Shown: piece after piece, positions 1-5,516 of the stretch
Position numbering within the stretch: the first letter of the stretch is position 1
How the letters are laid out: every line of letters starts with the position of its first letter
Assembly (NCBI GenBank): GCA_028280915.1
Contig: JANQKX010000582.1
Location: 1 to 7,410, forward strand
DNA: 7,410 nt
Reading direction: 5' to 3'
DNA from: Kiloniellaceae bacterium
GTDB lineage: Bacteria; Pseudomonadota; Alphaproteobacteria; Kiloniellales; Kiloniellaceae
The notes under the pieces: model-generated
What the model was told of the DNA's origin: nothing
The model's input: the letters and a program-made list of their open reading frames with translations, nothing else
Database searches by the model: none
Translations under genes and position numbers: made by a program

Positions 1-429
1 TCCCTGGAGGAGGAACTGGAGGCGACCTACTGGGAAAGCCTCGACCAGATGCTCTCGCGCATGGACATCATCTCGGTGAACTGCCCCCACACCCCAGCCA
101 CTTTCCATCTGCTGTCCACCCGGCGCCTGAAGCTGCTCAGCGAAAACGCCTATATCGTCAATACCAGCCGGGGCGAGGTGATTGACGAAAACGCCCTGGC
201 CCGCATGCTGGAATCGGGCGAGATCGCGGGTGCCGGATTGGACGTTTTTGAACACGAGCCGGCCATCAACCCCAAGCTGCTCAGCTTGGATAACGTGGTG
301 CTGCTGCCCCATATCGGCTCGGCCACCATCGAGGGCCGCATTGCCATGGGCGAAAAGGTCATCATATCCATCAAGACCTTCGCCGATGGCCATACCCCGC
401 CGGACCGGGTTCTGGAGACTATGTTCTAA
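1..429 (+). CDS. D-2-hydroxyacid dehydrogenase, probable glyoxylate reductase / D-glycerate dehydrogenase (5' truncated)
   Basis: The reading frame is open from base 1 to a TAA stop at 427-429 and gives the last 142 residues of the protein; the start lies outside the window. The family reduces glyoxylate or hydroxypyruvate with NAD(P)H in the cytosol. Seen directly, counting from the window edge: the NCPHTP segment near 27-32, the signature NTSRGEVIDENAL with the substrate-binding Arg at 57, LDVFEHEP with the catalytic Glu at 86, and LLPHIGSAT with the catalytic His at 104. The Arg-Glu-His spacing of 29 and 18 residues matches the GyaR/GRHPR group. The N-terminal GxGxxG NAD motif would be upstream. 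The ending GHTPPDRVLETMF resembles alphaproteobacterial D-glycerate dehydrogenases. The family call is firm; the preferred substrate (glyoxylate, hydroxypyruvate or another 2-ketoacid) is inferred. Confidence 0.9.
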   Translation, partial: SLEEELEATYWESLDQMLSRMDIISVNCPHTPATFHLLSTRRLKLLSENAYIVNTSRGEVIDENALARMLESGEIAGAGLDVFEHEPAINPKLLSLDNVVLLPHIGSATIEGRIAMGEKVIISIKTFADGHTPPDRVLETMF

Positions 430-565
430 GGAACAGCGTTTCTCTTCGTATACTTGGTCGAGGGTCGATATCGCCGGTTGGTATCCGGCTGGCCGATTGT
501 GTCCCGTTTCCCGATCGGTTACCCTTGGCCCTTCTGCAAGGCAGAGCGGGCAGGGGAAACGGGAT
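430..565 (+). promoter_or_regulatory. Intergenic leader between the dehydrogenase and DUF2189 genes
   Basis: This 136-base gap between two co-directional genes holds the nested stem-loop described separately. A TATACT hexamer at 448-453 could serve as a -10 element, but no convincing -35 lies 16-18 bases upstream, so any promoter is tentative. A smaller dyad, GCCGG (473-477) with CCGGC (485-489), lies 5' of the main stem and could form its own short hairpin. No T-rich terminator for the upstream gene is seen. If transcription starts just after the TATACT box, the 5' UTR would be roughly 100 bases and would contain all of these structures. Confidence 0.35.
502..564 (+). promoter_or_regulatory. 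Nested stem-loop in the leader of the DUF2189 gene that sequesters its ribosome binding site
   Basis: Bases 502-512 (TCCCGTTTCCC) are the exact reverse complement of 554-564 (GGGAAACGGGA), giving an 11-bp perfect stem. With G-U pairs at 501/565 and 499/567 and a U-A pair at 500/566, it could extend into the ATG at 566-568. The right arm covers most of the Shine-Dalgarno stretch AGGGGAA (552-558). Inside the 41-base loop is a second hairpin: 528-537 pairs with 541-551 around an AAG loop, with one bulged C at 547 and one G-U pair. The pairings are read directly. That they form in the mRNA and control translation is inference. There is no U-run after the stem, so an intrinsic terminator is unlikely. 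A ligand, temperature or protein signal cannot be assigned. Confidence 0.5.
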
Positions 566-1366
566 ATGTCTGAACCAATGGATGACGCCAGTACCATCGC
601 GCCCAAGGCGGCCAGTGTCGAGCTGCGGCCGGTGACCGTTTCCGACGTGTTGGCGGCCCTGGCCGCGGGATTGCGGGATTTTCGCGCCGCGCCCCAATAC
701 GGGCTGTTCCTGGCGGGAGTTTATGCCGTGGGCGGCTGGATCCTGGCCTTGCTGCTCTTGTGGTTTGACTTGCCGTTCCTGGTCTATCCCCTGGCGGCCG
801 GTTTCGCCTTGGTCGCACCCTTCATCGCCACCGGATTTTATGCCGTCAGCCGCTGCTTGGAACGGGGGGAGCCCCTGACCTGGGCGCACTTTTGGGCCGC
901 CATCAAGGCCGCCACCGGCCGCGAGCTGGGTTGGATGGCCCTGGTGACCGGCTTTTCCTTTTTTATCTGGATGGATATCGCCGCGCTGTTGTTTTTCGGC
1001 ATGCTAGGCCTACAAAGCTGGAGCCTGGGTGATCTGCTGCGGGAGATCTTTACCACGCCGACGGGCCTCTTATTCCTGATCCTGGGCAATGCGGCGGGCG
1101 CCCTGATCGCTCTGGGGGTGTTTTCCATCTCGGTGGTTTCCTTTCCCCTGCTCTTCGATCGGGAGGTGGATTTTGTCACCGCCATGGTGACCAGCGTGAA
1201 GCTCGTGCTGGCCAATCCGGTGCCCATGGTCTTCTGGTGCGCGGTGATCGCCATCTTGATCGGCCTATCGATCCTTTCCGGATTGGTGGCGTTGTTCTTG
1301 GTCTTGCCGCTGTTGGGGCATGGCACCTGGCACATCTATCGCCGGGCCGTGGCGCCGTCCGACTGA
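566..1366 (+). CDS. DUF2189 family integral membrane protein
   Basis: A 266-residue polytopic inner-membrane protein of unknown function. The ATG at 566 was chosen because AGGGGAA (552-558) lies at good spacing before it. The same frame is open far upstream, but that part overlaps the dehydrogenase gene and does not look like protein. Residues 1-40 are polar and cytoplasmic-like. Hydrophobic segments follow at about 45-67, 70-95, 121-147, 165-192 and 220-250. The DUF2189 hallmarks are a FPLLFDREVDFVTAM segment near 193-207 followed by a conserved Ala-Asn-Pro-type turn near 216-218, and the C-terminal PLLGHGTWHIYRR near 248-260. Members are common in proteobacteria and I know of no established biochemical role. 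It stands alone on the plus strand, convergent with the minus-strand unit, and its translation may be controlled by the leader hairpin at 502-564. Confidence 0.88.
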   Translation: MSEPMDDASTIAPKAASVELRPVTVSDVLAALAAGLRDFRAAPQYGLFLAGVYAVGGWILALLLLWFDLPFLVYPLAAGFALVAPFIATGFYAVSRCLERGEPLTWAHFWAAIKAATGRELGWMALVTGFSFFIWMDIAALLFFGMLGLQSWSLGDLLREIFTTPTGLLFLILGNAAGALIALGVFSISVVSFPLLFDREVDFVTAMVTSVKLVLANPVPMVFWCAVIAILIGLSILSGLVALFLVLPLLGHGTWHIYRRAVAPSD

Positions 1367-1382
1367 CGAACGAGGCGCTCGC

Positions 1383-2603
1383 TTAGGCGTTCGGGGCGAA
1401 AGGCCGGTCGGGGAAGCTCAGCCGGGGCCGGTTGCGCCGGATGATGAAGGTCTCGTCCACAAACCACAGCCCGCCATGCTCGGCCAGCACCCTTTGCGTT
1501 GCATCCAGGTAGCCCTTTTCCGCCATGGCCTCGGCCAGCCGGTCGTCTTCGATCTGCGCCACGTAAATGGCCGCGTTCCAGGCCGCCAAGAGTGTGGAGG
1601 TGCCGATGGAAGTGCCGATCTCGTTGGGCAGGGTGTGCAGGTGGTACTGAAACAAGGATTCAGCGTCGGTCAGTTCATAAAAGGATAGCTCCGCGTCTCC
1701 GGGCTCGGTGAGGTACTGGCGGGCCGCCTCGATCAGCTCTTTCCGGCCGGTCTTGAAAGGCAGGGCCTGGGGCCAAACCGCGCGGATAATGTCCATGCCC
1801 GGGTCCCGGCCGTAGGACTGGATGGTGATCAACTGTCCGCCGGGGGCCAGGGCCCGGGATAGGGGCGCGATCACGTTCTTGACCTTGAAGGATGCCGGCA
1901 TGCGGGAGCGATAAGGCTGGGAGGCCACCACCAGATCATAACCCAGGTCATAGCCGCCCGGCTTGGGCAGCACCGGGTCCAGGATAAACTGCCGGTCGCG
2001 CCGGTAAAGCACCAGGACGGCGGGGTGGGCGTAGAGGGGATTACCCGTGGTGGTCGATTTGCGCACCTGCCAATGGTCAGCCAGGAAGGGCCGCAGCTGG
2101 CGGATCTGCTGGGCGAAGCTATGGCTGCTGTTGCCGTCGAGCGCCACGGTTTTCCAGGCCAGCTGCTGGGCCGCCGCCGGAGAGTTGGGTTTCAGCCAGG
2201 GGGCCTCGCTGTAATAGAGGTTGGTCAGCACCACTACCATTTCCGGATGCTCGTGAAAGCGGTCGGGCAGTTTCTCCAAGGTGATGCGCACATCTTCCAT
2301 GGAGATTTCCTTGCCGACGACCAGTGCCGGAACGTTGGGGAAGCGATTGTGCAGGTCGCGCAGCAAATGACACAGCACGGTGCCGTCGCCCACGCCCGCG
2401 TCGAAGACCCGGAGCGCCGGTCCCGTGGGCTCCAAAAAGTCCATGTTGCGCCCGATCATGGCCGCCACCTCCTCCTTTTCAGAGCAGGTGTTGACGAACA
2501 TGAGGTATTTTTCCCGATTATCGAAAAACCGGAAGGCGGCGGTGCCGTCCTTGCCGTTGGCCGCCTGCTTGGGTGCCTCGTCTTCGGGCTTTTGGTCGGA
2601 CAT
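1383..2603 (-). CDS. Uncharacterised SAM-dependent methyltransferase-like protein
   Basis: A 406-residue soluble protein. The ATG at 2603 is chosen because AGAGGT lies shortly upstream and the residues encoded further upstream look non-coding. Residues 1-22 are hydrophilic and probably disordered. FRFFDNREKY begins at 24. A class I SAM-binding motif I, FDAGVGDG, lies at 67-74, and a VGKEIS strand end with an acidic residue, where the SAM ribose would bind, at 96-101. DLVVASQPYRSR near 223-234 sits where motif IV normally is but lacks the NPPY or DPPY form. LAPGGQLITIQSYG at 252-265 matches the post-motif region common in small-molecule methyltransferases. The last 140 residues are helical and have no motif I can name. 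It is the last gene of the minus-strand unit, 43 bases after the MoeB-like gene. The Rossmann fold is well supported; the substrate is unknown. Confidence 0.75.
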   Translation of the reverse strand: MSDQKPEDEAPKQAANGKDGTAAFRFFDNREKYLMFVNTCSEKEEVAAMIGRNMDFLEPTGPALRVFDAGVGDGTVLCHLLRDLHNRFPNVPALVVGKEISMEDVRITLEKLPDRFHEHPEMVVVLTNLYYSEAPWLKPNSPAAAQQLAWKTVALDGNSSHSFAQQIRQLRPFLADHWQVRKSTTTGNPLYAHPAVLVLYRRDRQFILDPVLPKPGGYDLGYDLVVASQPYRSRMPASFKVKNVIAPLSRALAPGGQLITIQSYGRDPGMDIIRAVWPQALPFKTGRKELIEAARQYLTEPGDAELSFYELTDAESLFQYHLHTLPNEIGTSIGTSTLLAAWNAAIYVAQIEDDRLAEAMAEKGYLDATQRVLAEHGGLWFVDETFIIRRNRPRLSFPDRPFAPNA

Positions 2604-2646
2604 GGCGCGGGATACCTCTAGGGAATAGGGGCCGGGCGCGCCCCAG

Positions 2647-3471
2647 TCACGCCGTGGCGCACAGTTCTGCCCGGTAGTTGTCCGCCACAAGACCGGTGAT
2701 GGTGGCCTGGGACCCGCAGAGGGCACAGTCCGGATCGGGCCGCACCTTGATTTTTTGAAAGTTGGCGGCCAGGGCGTCGAAGAGCATCAACTGACCGGAC
2801 AGGCTGTCCCCGATGCCCACCAATTCCTTGATCACCTCGTTGGCCTGCAGGGAGCCCATGACTCCGGCCAGTGCGCCCACCACGCCAACGTCGGCGCAGC
2901 TGTCCTTGCCGTCTGCCGGCTGTCCGCCGAAGAGGCAGCGGTAACAAGGGTGGTCGTCGGACTCTTGCCGCTGATAGGCCTTGAAGGTGGAAAGTTGCCC
3001 GTCAAAACGCAGGATCGCCGCCGACACCAGGGTCTTGCCGAAGAGGTAACAAGCATCGTTGACCAGATAGCGGGTGGCAAAGTTGTCCGAGCCGTCGGCG
3101 ATAATGTCGTAGCCCTCAAAGATCTCCGCCGCGGTCTCCACGGTGAGGCGCTGAGGATGGGCCGTGACGGTGACGTCCGGGTTGATTTCCGCCAGGCGCC
3201 GGCGGGCGCTTTCCACCTTGGACAGGCCGATGTTGGAGGTATCGTGCAGGATCTGACGCTGCAGATTGGACAGGTCGACGGCGTCATCGTCGACCACACC
3301 CAAATGGCCCACGCCCGCGGCGGCCAGGTACATGAGTAGGGGGGAGCCCAGGCCACCGGCGCCAATCACCAGCACTCTGGACTGAAGCAGTTGCTCCTGG
3401 CCCTCCTCGCCGATCTCCGGCAGCACCAGGTGGCGGGCATAGCGGTCTATTTGATCGTCGGTGAAATCCAT
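2647..3471 (-). CDS. moeB: MoeB/ThiF/HesA-family E1-like adenylyltransferase
   Basis: A 274-residue enzyme that adenylates the C-terminal Gly-Gly of a ubiquitin-like sulfur carrier (MoaD, ThiS or similar) so that it can be converted to a thiocarboxylate. Seen directly: the ATP-binding loop GAGGLG at 37-42, acidic DDD at 61-63 with the downstream DLSNLQRQ (Arg72), Lys85, GSDN with the Mg-binding Asp129, two zinc-binding CxxC pairs (Cys176/Cys179 and Cys249/Cys252), and SCADVGVVG with Cys192 at the equivalent of the mobile-loop Cys. Positions line up closely with E. coli MoeB. There is no C-terminal rhodanese domain, so a separate sulfur donor is needed. The ATG at 3471 is preceded by AGGGTG. 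It lies 70 bases after cysK and 43 before the methyltransferase-like gene. No carrier protein is encoded in the window, so MoeB (molybdopterin) versus ThiF-like (thiamine) or dual use cannot be settled. Confidence 0.9.
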   Translation of the reverse strand: MDFTDDQIDRYARHLVLPEIGEEGQEQLLQSRVLVIGAGGLGSPLLMYLAAAGVGHLGVVDDDAVDLSNLQRQILHDTSNIGLSKVESARRRLAEINPDVTVTAHPQRLTVETAAEIFEGYDIIADGSDNFATRYLVNDACYLFGKTLVSAAILRFDGQLSTFKAYQRQESDDHPCYRCLFGGQPADGKDSCADVGVVGALAGVMGSLQANEVIKELVGIGDSLSGQLMLFDALAANFQKIKVRPDPDCALCGSQATITGLVADNYRAELCATA

Positions 3472-3541
3472 GGGGGCACCCTAAAACAGTTTGCTGTCGG
3501 GATAAAGAACCGCTTGGTCCGCCAAAGATGGGGTGACGTCC

Positions 3542-4558
3542 CTAGAGACCTTCGAAAAGGTCCGTGCTCAGGTACCGCTCGGCAAAGGACGGCAGGATGA
3601 CCACGATTACCTTTTGCGCCATGGCGGGCCGGGCACCGACCTCAAGGGCCGCGGCTAGGGAAGCACCGGAGGAGATGCCCACGGGCAGACCTTCCAGCGC
3701 GGCGGCTTGCTGAGCGGTCTTGAAGGCGGTTTCGTTGCCGATGCGCAGAACCTCGTCGATCAAGGAGGTATCCAGGATCTCGGGTATGAAGCCGGCACCG
3801 ATCCCTTGGATTTTATGGGGGCCGGGCGGGCCGCCGGAAATGACCGGGCTGTCTTCCGGCTCCACCGCAATGACCTGAATGTGGGGGTTATGTTGCTTCA
3901 AGGCACGGCCCACACCGGTCAAGGTGCCGCCGGTCCCCACCGCGGCGACTATCGCATCGACGCGGCCGCCCGTGTCCTGCCAAATTTCCTCGGCGGTGGT
4001 GTCCGCATGGGCCGCCGGGTTGGCCGGGTTGGAAAACTGTTGCGGAATGACCGCGTTGGGCAGAGCCGAGGCCAGGGCCTCCGCCTTGGCAACGGCGCCG
4101 TTCATTCCCTTGGCGCCCTCGGTAAGCACAAGTTCCGCGCCCAGCAGGCGCAGCATTTTGCGTCGTTCCACCGACATGGTCTCGGGCATGGTCAAGATCA
4201 GGCGATAGCCCTTGGCGGCGCAGACAAAAGCCAAGGCGATGCCCGTGTTGCCGCTGGTTGGCTCCACGATTACGCCGCCCGGCTTCAACCGGCCGGAACG
4301 TTCCATGTCCTCGATCATGTACAGTCCGATGCGGTCCTTGAGCGAGGACAGAGGATTGTAAAACTCGCACTTGCCGACAATCTCCGCCACGGAACCATGG
4401 GCCTGGGCCAGTTTCTTGACCCGAATCAAGGGGGTGGCGCCGATGGTCTCGGTGATGTCGTTATAGATTCGGCCCCGGAACTCGCCGCTGTATGTGCCGT
4501 CCTTCGGGCCGTCTTGGGACGGTTTGGAGGCCGGCGCGGAGGAGGCCTGATCGCTCAT
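3542..4558 (-). CDS. cysK: Cysteine synthase A (O-acetylserine sulfhydrylase)
   Basis: A 338-residue PLP enzyme that makes L-cysteine from O-acetylserine and sulfide in the cytosol. Visible motifs: ITETIGATPLIRV at 35-47, the PLP Schiff-base Lys74 in NPLSSLKDRIG, the substrate loop TSGNTG at 101-106, the PLP-phosphate loop GTGGT at 208-212, and SSGA at 296-299, which contains the Ser that contacts the pyridine nitrogen. The C-terminus ERYLSTDLFEGL is typical of CysK. About 29 hydrophilic residues precede the usual family start. The ATG at 4558 is retained because no alternative start codon is seen between it and the conserved core, and a GGAAA Shine-Dalgarno sits between it and the upstream stop. 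The gene follows the Rrf2 regulator by only 13 bases, indicating co-transcription. CysK rather than CysM is favoured by the C-terminus and by the E. coli CysK-like PLP-site layout. Confidence 0.95.
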   Translation of the reverse strand: MSDQASSAPASKPSQDGPKDGTYSGEFRGRIYNDITETIGATPLIRVKKLAQAHGSVAEIVGKCEFYNPLSSLKDRIGLYMIEDMERSGRLKPGGVIVEPTSGNTGIALAFVCAAKGYRLILTMPETMSVERRKMLRLLGAELVLTEGAKGMNGAVAKAEALASALPNAVIPQQFSNPANPAAHADTTAEEIWQDTGGRVDAIVAAVGTGGTLTGVGRALKQHNPHIQVIAVEPEDSPVISGGPPGPHKIQGIGAGFIPEILDTSLIDEVLRIGNETAFKTAQQAAALEGLPVGISSGASLAAALEVGARPAMAQKVIVVILPSFAERYLSTDLFEGL

Positions 4559-4571
4559 CTGACGATTTCCG

Positions 4572-5027
4572 TCATATGATGAAGTCCGATACTTGGGCGG
4601 CTTCGCTGGTGATCTGCTTTCCGCGGGCGGCCTCGCACAGCTGCTCGATGGTCAGGTCGTCCAGCTTGGCCATGAGGTCGTGCTGCAGTTCCAGCCACAG
4701 GGGACGGACCACCTTCACACCGATCTCCGACCCATCCAGTTCGCTGGCCGGATCATGGGCGGCTTCCAACTGCTGCACGACGCGGGCGATCTCCCCCAGG
4801 GAGATGCGCCGCCGTTCCCGGGCGAGCTTGTAGCCGCCCCGTGGCCCCCGCTGGCCGGCGAGGATGTTGTGATGCACCAGGTGCTGCAGAACCTGTTCCA
4901 GATACCGCCGGGGAATGCCCTGACGCCGGGAGATATCGGCCGAGCGCACCGGCTCCGTCCCGCCGTGGTAGGCAATGTCGACCACCGCCTCGATGGCAAA
5001 CAGCAGTTTTTTTGACGGGCGCAGCAT
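4572..5027 (-). CDS. Rrf2-family transcriptional regulator lacking the IscR Fe-S cysteines (CymR-like)
   Basis: A 151-residue DNA-binding protein. The N-terminal winged helix-turn-helix starts with LRPSKKLLFAIEAVVDIA. The recognition helix region IPRRYLEQVLQHL (38-50) carries the YLEQ motif of Rrf2 proteins, and the wing GQRGPRGGYKLAR spans 58-70. SLGEIARVV follows at 76-84. In IscR three Cys residues after this point bind a 2Fe-2S cluster; here the corresponding segment (about 88-110) has none, and the only Cys in the protein is at 131. It should therefore act as an apo regulator or sense something else. The start at 5027 is preceded by GGAGGGG overlapping the end of dut, and the gap to dut is 6 bases. 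Its placement directly before cysK suggests control of cysteine or sulfur metabolism, as for CymR in Bacillus; that role is inferred. Confidence 0.88.
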   Translation of the reverse strand: MLRPSKKLLFAIEAVVDIAYHGGTEPVRSADISRRQGIPRRYLEQVLQHLVHHNILAGQRGPRGGYKLARERRRISLGEIARVVQQLEAAHDPASELDGSEIGVKVVRPLWLELQHDLMAKLDDLTIEQLCEAARGKQITSEAAQVSDFII

Positions 5028-5033
5028 GGGGAT

Positions 5034-5516
5034 TCACCCCTCCGTTTTTGCGGCTGGGCCGGGTTGGATCATGCCGGTGGAGCCGAATCCGCCGCTACCG
5101 CGGGCACTCTCGTCCAGCTGGGCCACCTCTTGCCAGGCGGTCTGGCTATAGGGGGCGATAACCATCTGGGCGATGCGGGCGCCGCGCGTGACCGTGAAAG
5201 GTTCCTGCCCCAGGTTGATCAGGATCACGCCCACTTCGCCGCGATAGTCCGCGTCAATGGTCCCGGGCGCGTTCAGAACGGTGACGCCGTTTTTCAAAGC
5301 CAGGCCGGAGCGGGGCCGTACCTGGGCTTCCATGCCGGGGGGCAGGGCCATTGCCAGACCGGTCGGTATCAATCGACGCTCCCCGGGCAGGAGGATTACC
5401 TCGCCCTCCACCGCGGCGCAGAGGTCCAGCCCGGCACTGTCGGCGGTGGCATAACGAGGCAGATCCAGGTCCTTGCCGTGGTCCAAACGTTGCACGGGGA
5501 TGGCAATGGGCATCAT
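5034..5516 (-). CDS. dut: Deoxyuridine 5'-triphosphate nucleotidohydrolase (dUTPase)
   Basis: A 160-residue trimeric dUTPase that hydrolyses dUTP to dUMP and pyrophosphate, keeping uracil out of DNA and feeding dTMP synthesis. All five family motifs are seen: ADSAGLDLCA (25-34), RPRSGLA (67-73), GTIDADYRGEVGV (85-97) with the catalytic Asp90, RGARIAQMVI (111-120), and the C-terminal P-loop-like RGSGGFGSTG (139-148) that closes over the triphosphate. Length is typical. Two adjacent Met codons open the gene. The first, at 5516, overlaps the coaBC stop as ATGA, which points to translational coupling; the second is one codon downstream. The coaBC–dut order is widely conserved in proteobacteria. 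Confidence 0.97.
   Translation of the reverse strand: MMPIAIPVQRLDHGKDLDLPRYATADSAGLDLCAAVEGEVILLPGERRLIPTGLAMALPPGMEAQVRPRSGLALKNGVTVLNAPGTIDADYRGEVGVILINLGQEPFTVTRGARIAQMVIAPYSQTAWQEVAQLDESARGSGGFGSTGMIQPGPAAKTEG

Noticed and set aside
182..565. Upstream extension of the DUF2189 reading frame
   Set aside because: The first part overlaps the dehydrogenase gene in another frame and translates to Arg/Pro/Ser/Trp-rich sequence without conservation. The good Shine-Dalgarno and family-like start are at 566.
2604..2726. 41-codon upstream extension of the methyltransferase-like gene
   Set aside because: It overlaps the end of the MoeB-like gene and gives a Pro/Arg-rich sequence unlike a protein start. 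The ATG at 2603 has a Shine-Dalgarno and sits 43 bases after the moeB stop.
2025..3339. Long plus-strand open frames opposite the methyltransferase-like and moeB genes (2025-2621 and 2755-3339)
   Set aside because: Both are antisense shadows of genes with clear motifs; their translations contain no recognisable domain.
3472..3541. Possible terminator or promoter in the 70-base cysK–moeB gap (dyad ACAG-TTTG-CTGT at 3485-3496, GACGTC at 3535-3540)
   Set aside because: The stem is only four base pairs and the T-run is short, so it is too weak for an intrinsic terminator. GACGTC is a six-base palindrome expected by chance. No paired -35/-10 elements were found.
3707..4579. 290-codon open frame on the plus strand, antisense to cysK
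   Set aside because: It is the shadow of cysK, which has complete catalytic motifs on the other strand. The antisense translation has no recognisable domain, and long antisense frames are common in GC-rich genomes.
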